Shown here: piece after piece, positions 51,275-60,071 of the stretch
Layout: each line of letters begins with the position of its first letter
Numbering within the stretch: the stretch's first letter is position 1
Assembly (NCBI GenBank): GCA_025060675.1
Contig: JANXBI010000003.1
Location: 1 to 64,000, forward strand
Length of the DNA: 64,000 nucleotides
DNA from: Candidatus Caldatribacterium sp.
Lineage (GTDB): Bacteria > Atribacterota > Atribacteria > Atribacterales > Caldatribacteriaceae
Reading direction: 5' to 3'
Made by a program: the position numbers and the translations under genes
Notes under the pieces: generated by a model
The model's database searches: none
Seen by the model: the letters and a program-made list of their open reading frames with translations, nothing else
Told to the model about the DNA's origin: nothing

Positions 51275-52675
51275 CTACACAAGGACATTCACTTGGGAAG
51301 CCTCAAAACCCGCAAAAGGCGTCTTTTCGTCCTCGCCTTTCCCAGCAGCCTGCGCCCAGCGGAACCCCCAGAACGCGTACGCATTGCCTCCTTTTCCAAG
51401 GAAGCTCTCAAAGAGCATCCCCTGGGCGTTGAGCTGAGCCTCAAGAAGAGGTAGGTACTTCACAAGGAGTTCCCTCGTTTCTGGGTTAGCGACCTCCCAA
51501 AGGCAGTGGATCTTGCCCCCCTGATCCTCGAGACGAATGGTAATGGAACCAAGGTGTTCTGGCTCAAGGTGGAGCACTACTTCTTTACGTCCCTTGACCT
51601 CTCCAACCCTTTTGAGCACTTCCTCAAAGACCTCTGCGAAATCTCTCGCAGTAACTGAGGCAACCACTGAGGGAGTTTCTTGAGGCTCCACTTCTTTTGC
51701 GTCCTTCACCGAAAAGAGGGACGGTGCCAAGCTTTCTTCGGGAGATGGAGTGTCACTCCGGGTTGCGTCCCCTTTCGGTGGAGGAGTAAGGACCCTCTCC
51801 TTTGACCTTTCTCCAAAAAGGACTGTAGCGTCTCCTTCCTCAGACAGTGGAGTGACTTTGGCAAACAGCGTACGCTCTTCTGTCTTAGCCTCACTTGGAG
51901 CCTCCACGGGCTCTTCTGCTTTAGGCTCATCTGGAGCCTCCCACTGATGCACCGCCTGGGTAGAGAGAGGCAATGTCCCTAGCTCATTCTGCACCCCAGA
52001 TCCACTGCTCACCTCACCAGAAGAACTTCCACCTCCTATGGTCTCTAAAGCGCCCCCATTTTCTCCTTCCACCACGGGATGAGTCGCCTCCTCGCAGAGT
52101 ACCCTCCCACATCCTTGCGGGGACTGGGAGAATGCTGCTTTCCCCACCATACCCTCTTCAAACCATGCCCTGAGATTCTCAAAGAGCATGGTGAAGAATG
52201 CCACAAGCGTCTCCTTCTTCCCCTCGAGAGACAAGGAGAAACTCCCGTCACCTTTGCGAGCACCGCTCACAGTCACATTCCCCTCGCCAAGACGGAGTGT
52301 TACCGTAAAGTTCTCCACCATTTCCAGAGCATCGGCAAGGAGACTGGAAAACTGGTGTAGTGGATCCTCAATCCCCTCTCCTCTCTGGCAGGTGCTCACT
52401 GGGCAACTCAAGGATGGAGCACCCTCTGGATTGAGAGGACAAGGAAGTGGTGAGGTTTCTTCGACCAAGGTGGAAGGACTACAGGCCTTTGTGGGGGTCA
52501 CAACAGGTGGCACCGCAAAAAGGCCTGCATTGCGACAACACGTTTCAAGGAAGGTACTAAAGTCCCCAAGATGACCATCACTCTCTGGCGGCGTATCCTT
52601 TTTTAGCGACGGAGTACCCTTTCCAGGGAGGATTTCCTGCACAAACAGCGTAGCTGGCAAGGAGAAACCACTCAC
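51275..52675 (-). CDS. fliK: Flagellar hook-length control protein FliK
   Basis: A 466-aa secreted ruler. The long, variable, low-complexity N-terminal part is rich in Glu, Pro and Ser. The conserved C-terminal domain has VVLHLEPEHLGSITIRLE near 370-390 and ends in a helical tail. GTG 52675 follows GGGAGGTGACGAA, directly after the MotE-like stop; the frame upstream to 52729 lies in that gene. Confidence 0.88.
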   Translation of the reverse strand: MSGFSLPATLFVQEILPGKGTPSLKKDTPPESDGHLGDFSTFLETCCRNAGLFAVPPVVTPTKACSPSTLVEETSPLPCPLNPEGAPSLSCPVSTCQRGEGIEDPLHQFSSLLADALEMVENFTVTLRLGEGNVTVSGARKGDGSFSLSLEGKKETLVAFFTMLFENLRAWFEEGMVGKAAFSQSPQGCGRVLCEEATHPVVEGENGGALETIGGGSSSGEVSSGSGVQNELGTLPLSTQAVHQWEAPDEPKAEEPVEAPSEAKTEERTLFAKVTPLSEEGDATVLFGERSKERVLTPPPKGDATRSDTPSPEESLAPSLFSVKDAKEVEPQETPSVVASVTARDFAEVFEEVLKRVGEVKGRKEVVLHLEPEHLGSITIRLEDQGGKIHCLWEVANPETRELLVKYLPLLEAQLNAQGMLFESFLGKGGNAYAFWGFRWAQAAGKGEDEKTPFAGFEASQVNVLV

Positions 52676-52679
52676 TTCG

Positions 52680-53327
52680 TCACCTCCCCTCACGCATTTT
52701 CTTGAGAACCGAGGCGGCTTTCTCCACACTCATAGCGTTGAGGATTCTTGCGGCATCCCGCTCTTTCATAGCCGAAAGAACTTGCACCACCTCCTCATCA
52801 CTCCACTGCTCCAGTATTCTTGCCGCATCCTGCGGCTCCATGGCACTGTAGATTCGGGCAATCCTCGCAAGACTTCCCAACCCTGAGGGCGTTGGGGAAG
52901 GTGCAGGCGATGGAGAAACCTCAGAAGGCATTGGCGTCACAGGCAGCGGTGTCACCGTTAGAACGACTTGTGGTGTTGCAGTAGCACCTTCTGCTTCTTG
53001 GGAAACCACTTCCCTCGCTCCCTCTTGGGGAAGAGGTGTTCCCTCAAGAGTTGGACCAGGATAGAGGACGGCTTCTTCCCCTTTTGGGGTCACCAAGGCT
53101 GCCTCACGCTGTGCTTCCACCTTGCCCTTCCCAAAGGGTAAAAACCGTAAGAAGGGGAGATCCACCATGCCTGTGAACTGGAGGAAAATGAGAAAGGTCA
53201 CCCCGAAAACGAAGACGAGGAGAACCGTCTCCCCCGATCGGCCTTTTCTCCGCTCTCCTTTCGTTCTTGGAACACTCCCTGCTGCGATTTTCTCTTTTGC
53301 TACTCGGGGCGCCTTCCTCCCCTGCAC
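52680..53327 (-). CDS. MotE-like flagellar membrane protein (MgtE_N domain)
   Basis: A 215-aa protein: basic N-terminus, one membrane helix (about 34-54), a Pro/Thr/Ser-rich linker of about 90 residues, and a C-terminal helical MgtE_N-like repeat (ILEQWSDEEVVQVLSAMKERDAARIL). Related proteins stabilise the flagellar motor (MotE, chaperone of MotC) or sit in the same place in Firmicutes clusters. The linker is probably periplasmic. Confidence 0.78.
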   Translation of the reverse strand: MQGRKAPRVAKEKIAAGSVPRTKGERRKGRSGETVLLVFVFGVTFLIFLQFTGMVDLPFLRFLPFGKGKVEAQREAALVTPKGEEAVLYPGPTLEGTPLPQEGAREVVSQEAEGATATPQVVLTVTPLPVTPMPSEVSPSPAPSPTPSGLGSLARIARIYSAMEPQDAARILEQWSDEEVVQVLSAMKERDAARILNAMSVEKAASVLKKMREGR

Positions 53328-53330
53328 GCC

Positions 53331-53795
53331 CTACCCCTCCAGCACTTTCCGAATGAACGCCTGGGTTTCTGCAAAGGGTGGTATCCCTCCATACGCCTTT
53401 ACTCGCGCAGGACCAGCGTTATACGCTGCAAGGGCAAGTTCAAGGCTTCCGAAACGATCAAGAAGCCCTCGGAGGTACCGTACACCACCTTCAATGTTCT
53501 GGCGCACATCGAAAGGATCCGAAATGCCAAGGTCTTTGCACGTTTCAGGCATAAGCTGCATGAGTCCCACTGCGCCTTTTGGGGACACCGCTTTCGGGTT
53601 CCCACCCGATTCCACCGCAATGAGCTTGCGAACCAAAGCAGGGCTTATGCCATACTTCCTTGCGCATTCCTCTATAATTTCCTCAAAGGAAGAAGAGGGT
53701 TCCGTTGGGCGCTGGACTCTCTCTGGCACACGACACCCAAAGCGCTCTTCAATTTCCCGAATTCGGGCAAGGACTCGCGCTACATTCCCGAACAT
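53331..53795 (-). CDS. Flagellar lytic transglycosylase (SLT domain)
   Basis: A 154-aa peptidoglycan-cleaving enzyme. The catalytic Glu is in LIAVESGGNP, followed by SPKGAVGLMQLMPET and AYNAGPARV, all SLT family-1 motifs. No signal peptide is visible, so it may be exported by the flagellar system like other rod-gap enzymes. It overlaps fliJ by 16 nt. Confidence 0.88.
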   Translation of the reverse strand: MFGNVARVLARIREIEERFGCRVPERVQRPTEPSSSFEEIIEECARKYGISPALVRKLIAVESGGNPKAVSPKGAVGLMQLMPETCKDLGISDPFDVRQNIEGGVRYLRGLLDRFGSLELALAAYNAGPARVKAYGGIPPFAETQAFIRKVLEG

Positions 53796-54247
53796 GGCTC
53801 CTCTCTCCTTGTGAACCGCTGCACCGCAATCTCATCGAGAGCTTTCTGGTTGTTCCGCTCCACTTCAACCTTAAAGTGCTCGTAGTCCTTTTCCCGCAGT
53901 TTCTCCATAACCCTCCGTTCCATAGCCGCAGCAACGAGCTCTTCCCTTGTCTGACGAATTTGCTCTTCAATCTGGCGCAGGTACATCTTCATCCGCTCAA
54001 TACGGAGACGCAGCGCCTCGAGACAGTTCTCGTAAAACATCTCTTCCTCGAGGGCTACAGAACCTTTCTTCTCACGCAAATTCCGCCGTTCCGAAAGGAG
54101 CACTTCTTCCTCCTGTTCTATGCTCCGCAGACGTTCCCTTTGAGATTCGGCAAGACGTTCAAGCTCCGCAAGCTTCACCTCGATGAGCTCCTCTTTAAGC
54201 CGACAGGTGTCAAGAACCTTCTGGAGCCGGAACTCGTACCCTTTCAT
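53780..54247 (-). CDS. fliJ: Flagellar export protein FliJ
   Basis: A 155-aa, nearly all-helical coiled-coil protein with the start FRLQKVLDTCRLKEE typical of FliJ. It is the stalk of the FliI hexamer and a chaperone-escort factor. It lies next to fliI with a 4-nt overlap. Confidence 0.88.
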   Translation of the reverse strand: MKGYEFRLQKVLDTCRLKEELIEVKLAELERLAESQRERLRSIEQEEEVLLSERRNLREKKGSVALEEEMFYENCLEALRLRIERMKMYLRQIEEQIRQTREELVAAAMERRVMEKLREKDYEHFKVEVERNNQKALDEIAVQRFTRREEPCSGM

Positions 54248-55563
54248 GAGACAACCTCCCCAAAGAGCTCCTCAAGCCGCCGCATGGTTTCCTCAAAGGG
54301 CGCAGGCTCCTCAATCCCCTGACGCAGGAACTCTCGGACTCGATCAATCATAGAAAGGGCATAATCAATGCGGGGATTCGACCCTCGCTCGTACGCACCA
54401 ATGTTGATGAGGTCCTCGGCATCTTGGTACACGGCAAGGACCTCTCGAAGCTTCTGCGCCATAGCCTGGTGACGATGTGTGGTGATATCGGGCATGAGCC
54501 GGCTGACGCTTTGGAGAACATCGATGGCCGGGTAGTGACCGGCAAAGGAAAGCTTTCGAGAGAGGACAATGTGACCATCGAGAATTGACCGAACCGTATC
54601 GGCCACAGGGTCATTCATATCGTCCCCCTCCACAAGGACCGTGTACAAAGCGGTGATCGTCCCTTGGGCGAAATTCCCAGTCCGTTCCATGAGACGGGGA
54701 AGCATGGTAAAGACCGAAGGGGTATACCCACGGGTGGTAGGTGGTTCGCCAACCGCAAGACCAAGTTCTCGCTGCGCCATGGCAAGGCGAGTAACGGAAT
54801 CCATCATGAAAAGGACATCCTTACCTTTGTCCCGGAAGTACTCAGCAATCGCCGTGGCACAAAAAGCAGCCTTAATACGCAGGAGGGGGGCCTGGTCTGA
54901 GGTGGCCACGACGATGCAACTCCGCCGCAATCCTTCTTCTTGAAGGTCTCGCTCGATGAACTCTTTGACCTCTCTTCCCCGTTCCCCCACAAGAGCGATG
55001 ACGTTGACCTCACTCTGTGCCCGACGAGCAATCATGCCAAGGAGGGTGCTTTTCCCCACACCACTTCCCGCGAAAATGCCAACCCTCTGCCCCTTCCCAC
55101 AGGTCAAGACAGCATCGATAGCCCGAATGCCAAGGGGGAGAATGTCACGGATACGTCTCCGTGAGAGAGGGTTGGGTGGGTCACACTCTAAAGGATACTC
55201 TCCCTCCACCTCAAAGGGTCCCTTTCCATCAATAGGCTCCCCCAAGGCGTTGAGAACCCTCCCAAGAAGCCCCATACCAACCTTTACCCCTCCTCGTCTT
55301 CCTAAAGCGATGACCTCGCTCCCAAGTTCAATCCCGTTGCGATCCCCAAGGGGCATAAGGAGGGTCCGCTCTCCCCGGAACCCCACCACTTCGGCGAGAA
55401 CCTCCCGCTCTCCCTCCCGGGAACGGATGGCGCAGATATCCCCAACCCTACAGGATGGTCCTTGGGCCTCAATGACAATACCCACAGACTGCACCACTTT
55501 ACCATTCACCCGAAGGGTCTCAATTTCCTTGAGGCGTTGTCGAATCTTTGCCACATCAAGCAT
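54244..55563 (-). CDS. fliI: Flagellar export ATPase FliI
   Basis: A 439-aa F1-like ATPase. Walker A GIFAGSGVGKSTLLG is near 160, Walker B VLFMMDSVTRLA near 245, and the type III signature GEPPTTRGYTPSVF follows. ATG 55563 behind GGAGG is chosen over 55578. It overlaps fliH by 8 nt. Confidence 0.96.
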   Translation of the reverse strand: MLDVAKIRQRLKEIETLRVNGKVVQSVGIVIEAQGPSCRVGDICAIRSREGEREVLAEVVGFRGERTLLMPLGDRNGIELGSEVIALGRRGGVKVGMGLLGRVLNALGEPIDGKGPFEVEGEYPLECDPPNPLSRRRIRDILPLGIRAIDAVLTCGKGQRVGIFAGSGVGKSTLLGMIARRAQSEVNVIALVGERGREVKEFIERDLQEEGLRRSCIVVATSDQAPLLRIKAAFCATAIAEYFRDKGKDVLFMMDSVTRLAMAQRELGLAVGEPPTTRGYTPSVFTMLPRLMERTGNFAQGTITALYTVLVEGDDMNDPVADTVRSILDGHIVLSRKLSFAGHYPAIDVLQSVSRLMPDITTHRHQAMAQKLREVLAVYQDAEDLINIGAYERGSNPRIDYALSMIDRVREFLRQGIEEPAPFEETMRRLEELFGEVVS

Positions 55564-56260
55564 GGCTTTCCTCCGCAAGAAGCCGCTCTACCTCTTCACG
55601 CAAAATGGCGATTTGCGTCTCTATCCGGGCATCCACGTTCCCAAACTGCGTTTCCACAATGCATCCACCTTTAGCTACCCTCGGGTCTTCCTTCACTTCG
55701 AGGAACTCAAGACCATCAACGCGCCGGAAAAGGTCTTCCTTCATATCCCGTACGAAAGCGCACTCTTCAGGGTGTACTCGGACAACAACCCGCTCTCGTT
55801 GGGCAAGCCGAAGAAGTGCCCGTGCAATGGTTTCCCCAACGAATGGCGCCCGCTCCGCTTCCCTTTGGATAACTTTTTCTGCCAAAGCGAAGACGAGAGT
55901 GCACAGGGGTTCTTCAAGAACCTTCCAACGATGGTCTCGGACTTTCACGAACTCCCTGAGGATACGCTCGAAAACCTTGACCTTTTCCTCCCAAGACTTC
56001 TGCACGGCTTCCTTAGCCTTTTCTTCCCCCTCGCGCCACCCTTCCTCATAGGCTTGGCGACGGATAGCCTCCGCCTCCTTCTGGGCTTCTTCCACAATGC
56101 GCCGTGCTTCCTGCCTGGCTTCTTGGAGAATCATCCGCCGAAGCTCAGAGAGCTCCTCGAGGGGCAACGGAGTTTCCCGAGTTTCCTGAACTTCCTCTTC
56201 CTCCTGCCCCACAAGGACACATCGTTTTATGTACTCCACCCGCTTGTACACCTTAGACAA
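55556..56260 (-). CDS. fliH: Flagellar export regulator FliH
   Basis: A 234-aa peripheral stalk and inhibitor of FliI. The middle is a long charged helix with Ala/Glu/Arg repeats and GWREGEE (G-x-x-x-G-like) motifs; the C-terminal domain resembles the V-ATPase subunit E. TTG 56260 lies 9 nt after GGAGG and overlaps the fliG stop by 8 nt; the longer frame to 56281 is deeper in fliG. Confidence 0.85.
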   Translation of the reverse strand: MSKVYKRVEYIKRCVLVGQEEEEVQETRETPLPLEELSELRRMILQEARQEARRIVEEAQKEAEAIRRQAYEEGWREGEEKAKEAVQKSWEEKVKVFERILREFVKVRDHRWKVLEEPLCTLVFALAEKVIQREAERAPFVGETIARALLRLAQRERVVVRVHPEECAFVRDMKEDLFRRVDGLEFLEVKEDPRVAKGGCIVETQFGNVDARIETQIAILREEVERLLAEESHA

Positions 56261-57269
56261 TGATTTCGTCCTCCCCTCCACGGGCTATGACAATCTCACC
56301 AGCCTCTTCAAGCCGCCTGATGATATTCACGATCTTCTGCTGCGCTTCGTTCACAAGCCGCGCCCGCACAGGCCCCATATACTCCATATCCTCCCTGAGC
56401 ATCTGGGCCGCACGCTGGGACATGTTCCGGAAAATCTTTTCCTGGACTTCTTGAGAAGCCCCTTTCAGGGCAAGGGCAAGGTCCTTGGTATCCACCTGGC
56501 GAAGGACAAGCTGCACCGCTCGATCATCGAGAAGAACGATGTCCTCAAAGACGAACATTTCAGACTTGATCTCTTCAGCAAGGGTGGGGTCCTTTTCTTC
56601 CAAGGCCTCAAGGATACTCTTTTCCGTTCCCCGATCGCTTTTATTGAGAATCTCGATGAGCTTCTTTTTCCCACCTACCCGGGTGAAATCTTGGGTGAGG
56701 AAGGTGGAAATTTTCCGCTCAAGAACTGCCTCGATTTCTCGCACCACTTCAGGGCTAGTACGATCCATAAGAGCAATGCGCATAGCCACTTCCCCGCGGA
56801 CACTTTCAGGAAGGTTGGCAAGGATTGCTGCCGACTGCTCCGGCTTCAGGTACGAAAGGATGAGCGCAATGGTTTGAGGATGCTCTCCCTGAATGAAGTT
56901 GAGAATTTGTAAAGGGTCGGCTCGTCGCAGTGCTTCAAAGGGCGTAACCTCAAGCGTCGCCGAAAGCCGTGAGATGATTTCCTGAGCCTTGTGAGGACCG
57001 AGGGCTTTCTCAAGGAGCTGCCGGGCGTACTCGATGCCTCCCTGAGAGATGTAATGCTGGGCAAGCGCCATATGGTAGAATTCGTTGATAACCTCATCCC
57101 GAACTTCGGGAGGAACCTTCTCCAAGGTGGCGATCTCAAGGGTTAAATCTTCGATTTCTTCATCAGTCAGACGCCTCAGAACCTGTGCTGCCAGGTCAGG
57201 TCCAAGGCTCACAAGGAGGATGGCTGCTTTCTGCCTCCCTGTGAGGTGCTTGCGGGGAACAAGCGCCAT
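56253..57269 (-). CDS. fliG: Flagellar motor switch protein FliG
   Basis: A 338-aa rotor protein. LTGRQKAAILLVSLGPDLAA at the start, EHPQTIALILSYLKPEQSAAIL in the middle and the C-terminal torque helix with DDRAVQLVLRQVDTKDLALALK are all intact. The charged residues that meet MotA are present. Confidence 0.96.
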   Translation of the reverse strand: MALVPRKHLTGRQKAAILLVSLGPDLAAQVLRRLTDEEIEDLTLEIATLEKVPPEVRDEVINEFYHMALAQHYISQGGIEYARQLLEKALGPHKAQEIISRLSATLEVTPFEALRRADPLQILNFIQGEHPQTIALILSYLKPEQSAAILANLPESVRGEVAMRIALMDRTSPEVVREIEAVLERKISTFLTQDFTRVGGKKKLIEILNKSDRGTEKSILEALEEKDPTLAEEIKSEMFVFEDIVLLDDRAVQLVLRQVDTKDLALALKGASQEVQEKIFRNMSQRAAQMLREDMEYMGPVRARLVNEAQQKIVNIIRRLEEAGEIVIARGGEDEIIV

Positions 57270-57275
57270 ACCAGG

Positions 57276-58871
57276 TCACTCCTCACTCAACCAATTGCGA
57301 ATAAGCCTTGCCACGTTATCGGGATTGGTCTGCACAAGTTGCTGGATTTCCTCCTCCATCTTCTTTTGCAGCTCAAGGCGCATGCGCTCTTCCGGGGTAA
57401 GCTCTGGCGGACGGACCGAGGGGAGTTCCTCGACCCGTTCCTCCTCTTCAGGAATTTCTGGGGCCTCGTAGAACTCAGCAACCACCTCCTGAGGAGTGGT
57501 TGCTGCTACAAGAATTCTCCTCCCGAGAATGTAGAAAAGGAGCACGAAAAGCGCCACAAGCCCATACTTCAAGAAAAGCTCAAGAAGGTCCATGAACTGC
57601 TGCGCCTTGAGCGCTTTGGCTTCTTCTTCCCACATGGCCCGATTAAACGGCAAGGCTTCAACAATCAGTGTATCCCCCCGGGTGAAGTCAAGACCTGCCG
57701 CTGCTTGAACCACTGAACGCACTTTCTCCACCGCTTCCTGAGGAAGCGCGCTATCGACAAGGACAGCAACCGAAAGCCGCTCAATTCTCCCAGGAGAGGA
57801 ACTAAAACGCTCGAGAATACGGTTCACTTCGTAGTTCACGGTGGATTCCCGCCGAGCATAGGTGTTCTGGGTTCCCTGGCCTTCTGGTTCAGCATAGATT
57901 GGGATATTTGAAGCAACACCAGCTGTACCTCCAGGAGGTGTTGCCGTTCCCTGGTAGCGCTCCTCGGTTTCCTTGGTGCTTCGAACGATTCCCTCTCCCT
58001 CAAGAACCGGCTCGAAAATCTCCTTTTCCCCCTCTCGGCGTTCAAAGCTCACCTCGGCACTCACCCGGACTACAGCCTGCCGAGAACCCAAAACGTTCTC
58101 CAGCATCGTCTGAATTCGGCGGGTGAGAACCTCTTCCACCTCTTTCTTTATCTGGAGTTGTGCCGCGGTAAGATTAGCAAGACCAAGAAGGGTCGTACCC
58201 TCCTTCGTTCCACTTGCCAGGACATTGCCTTGGTCGTCAATGATGGCCACTCGTTCAGGGCTCAAGCCCTCGACACTGTTGGCCACAAGGTGAGCAATGG
58301 CTTCAATTTGGCTCTCCTTGAGAGTTGCTCCAGGACGAAGCCGCAACACCACCGATGCAGTGGGTTCCTTCTCCTCTTCAGCAAAGAGACGCTCCTCAGG
58401 GAGTACGATGTGCACCCGTGCCGCTTCAACTTCCGCCAAGGTCATGATAGTCCGCTCAAGTTCTCCTTGGAGCGCCCGCTGATAGTTCACTCGCTGGAGA
58501 AAGCTCGTAAGCCCAAACGCCCCCCGATCGAAAATCTCAAAACCCACTCCCTTTGCGGGCAAACCCTTTTGAGCGAGCTTCATTCGCGCCTCATAGAGCT
58601 TGTCCTGCGGAACCTCAACAACCGTCCCACCGCTTGAGAGACGGTAGGGGATATTGAGCTCCCGCAAGGTGTCCACAACCCGCCCGGTTTCCTGAGGATC
58701 ACTACTCCGGAAAAGAGGGGCGTAATCAGGTTTTCCCGAGTAGAGAAACAGCGTGATGAGGCCAGCAAAAAGGGCAGTGCTCACAAGGAGAAAGAGCACT
58801 CGCTGCGACTGAGTCATGCCTCCCCAGACATTTTTCATTTGTTCGGTGAAATCGGCAAGGGGGCTGCGCAT
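57276..58871 (-). CDS. fliF: Flagellar MS-ring protein FliF
   Basis: A 531-aa MS-ring subunit. Membrane helix 1 is at about 23-43 and helix 2 at about 428-450. Ring-building motifs lie between (GLPAKGVGFEIFDRGAFGLT, VEAARVHIVLPEE). The C-terminal tail (VRLIRNWLSEE region) binds FliG. Confidence 0.96.
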   Translation of the reverse strand: MRSPLADFTEQMKNVWGGMTQSQRVLFLLVSTALFAGLITLFLYSGKPDYAPLFRSSDPQETGRVVDTLRELNIPYRLSSGGTVVEVPQDKLYEARMKLAQKGLPAKGVGFEIFDRGAFGLTSFLQRVNYQRALQGELERTIMTLAEVEAARVHIVLPEERLFAEEEKEPTASVVLRLRPGATLKESQIEAIAHLVANSVEGLSPERVAIIDDQGNVLASGTKEGTTLLGLANLTAAQLQIKKEVEEVLTRRIQTMLENVLGSRQAVVRVSAEVSFERREGEKEIFEPVLEGEGIVRSTKETEERYQGTATPPGGTAGVASNIPIYAEPEGQGTQNTYARRESTVNYEVNRILERFSSSPGRIERLSVAVLVDSALPQEAVEKVRSVVQAAAGLDFTRGDTLIVEALPFNRAMWEEEAKALKAQQFMDLLELFLKYGLVALFVLLFYILGRRILVAATTPQEVVAEFYEAPEIPEEEERVEELPSVRPPELTPEERMRLELQKKMEEEIQQLVQTNPDNVARLIRNWLSEE

Positions 58872-58874
58872 CGC

Positions 58875-59165
58875 CTACACCTGCATTCGCATGATTTCTT
58901 GATACGCCTCGATAACTTTATTGCGCACCTGAACCGCAAGGCCCAGGGCGAGATTGGCCCGTTCAAGGGCAATAATAGCCCGATGCAAGTTCTCTTCTTT
59001 CCCTAAAGCAACATCAAGAATCGCTGCGTCAGCCTCTTTCTGGAGGTTGTCGACCTCTTCAAGTGCCTGCCAAAGCGTATCGGCAAAACCATCCTTTTGG
59101 GAAACCCCAAAAGTTGACCTCTCCGGCACAGAGCAAGATCCTACGGTGATTCGAGAAATTTCCAC
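58875..59165 (-). CDS. fliE: Flagellar hook-basal body protein FliE
   Basis: A 96-aa MS-ring/rod adaptor. The C-terminal signature HRAIIALERANLALGLAVQV, then RNKVIEAYQEIMRM, is clear. It is 3 nt from fliF. Confidence 0.94.
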   Translation of the reverse strand: MEISRITVGSCSVPERSTFGVSQKDGFADTLWQALEEVDNLQKEADAAILDVALGKEENLHRAIIALERANLALGLAVQVRNKVIEAYQEIMRMQV

Positions 59166-59177
59166 GTTCTCACCTCC

Positions 59178-59570
59178 TTACCGTCCAATGTTCAGGCTGC
59201 TTGTGAGCATACTCTTTGCGGCATTGAGCGCAGCCACATTCGCCTCATACGCTCGAGTCGCTGCGAGAAGGTCAACCATTTCGTTGACCACGGAAACGTT
59301 GGGGTATGCTACGAATCCCTCCTCATTGGCATCAGGATGCCCAGGATCGTACACCAGCCGAGGTGGGGTGGTGGTATCTTCCCGAATCGCTGCTACCTCC
59401 ACACCTCCATCTTCTCGAGGCACGAAAACCACCTCTTTGCGGCGATATGGTCCACCTTGGGGAGTACGGGTAGTCTCCGCATTGGCAATGTTTGTAGCAA
59501 TCACGCTCAAACGAAGCCGCTCAGCGGTGAGCGCCGATGCACTAATGTCAAAGGACCGAAAAATCTTCAT
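59178..59570 (-). CDS. flgC: Flagellar proximal rod protein FlgC
   Basis: A 130-aa rod subunit with FDISASALTAERLRLSVIATNIANAET at the start (N-terminal D0 helix; only parts shown) and a C-terminal AARTRAYEANVAALNA-like helix. The GGPYRRKEVVF segment is typical of FlgC. Confidence 0.94.
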   Translation of the reverse strand: MKIFRSFDISASALTAERLRLSVIATNIANAETTRTPQGGPYRRKEVVFVPREDGGVEVAAIREDTTTPPRLVYDPGHPDANEEGFVAYPNVSVVNEMVDLLAATRAYEANVAALNAAKSMLTSSLNIGR

Positions 59571-59975
59571 CTACCGCACCTCCCGAATAACGGTTCGCAA
59601 AAGCCCAAGTTTATCAGACATCATTCGAGCAAGAGCCTGGTAGTAAAGGGCATTTTCAAGGACAATCGTCATTTCTTTCTCCACGTCCACACCAGACCGA
59701 TCCTGACGGACAGCGTAGGCCTCTTCTACCGTCCCTACGCTCGGGACATCCGTTGCGCTATCGGCAAAGTGCTTTGGATGGGTCACCGAGAGGGGAAGGG
59801 TATCTTCTTTTTGCAGCGCATCGTGGAGCGCACTTGTAAAATCCACGTCTTTTCGTTTGTAGCGAGGCGTTTCAACGTTAGCTACATTCTCCGCAAGGAT
59901 GCGCTGACGCATCATGGCATAATCAAGCCCCCGGACAATGACCCGCATCGCCCTATCCATAGTGATGTCGGACAT
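59571..59975 (-). CDS. flgB: Flagellar proximal rod protein FlgB
   Basis: A 134-aa rod subunit, first gene of the cluster. RGLDYAMMRQRILAENVANV and TPRYKRKDVDF are diagnostic. The frame opens at 59993, but ATG 59975 after GAGGAG is a better family start; ATG 59960 is a later option. A promoter-like pair is at 59990-60017. Confidence 0.92.
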   Translation of the reverse strand: MSDITMDRAMRVIVRGLDYAMMRQRILAENVANVETPRYKRKDVDFTSALHDALQKEDTLPLSVTHPKHFADSATDVPSVGTVEEAYAVRQDRSGVDVEKEMTIVLENALYYQALARMMSDKLGLLRTVIREVR

Positions 59976-59989
59976 ACTCCTCAACCCCC

Positions 59990-60017
59990 ACAATAGCTAG
60001 ATGAAATACCTTGCCAA
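59990..60017 (-). promoter_or_regulatory. Possible promoter of the flagellar cluster
   Basis: On the minus strand, TTGGCA (60012-60017), a 16-nt spacer and TATTGT (59990-59995). Transcription would start about 8 nt before the flgB ATG. This is a housekeeping-type box, as expected for early flagellar genes; no sigma-28 or sigma-54 box is seen. The real start could be elsewhere. Confidence 0.4.
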
Positions 60018-60045
60018 CTTTCCATCCAAAACAGAGAGCATTCCA

Positions 60046-60054
60046 TGGTACAAT
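60046..60054 (+). promoter_or_regulatory. Extended -10 promoter of purK
   Basis: TGGTACAAT (60046-60054) is an extended -10 element, with no good -35. Transcription would start near 60061, leaving a leader of about 10 nt before ATG 60072. Confidence 0.45.
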
Positions 60055-60071
60055 GAACCGTGGTGATTACC

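Noticed and set aside
54956..56263. 435-codon plus-strand frame
   Set aside because: Antisense of fliI and fliH; Arg/Ser/Pro-rich shadow with no domain.
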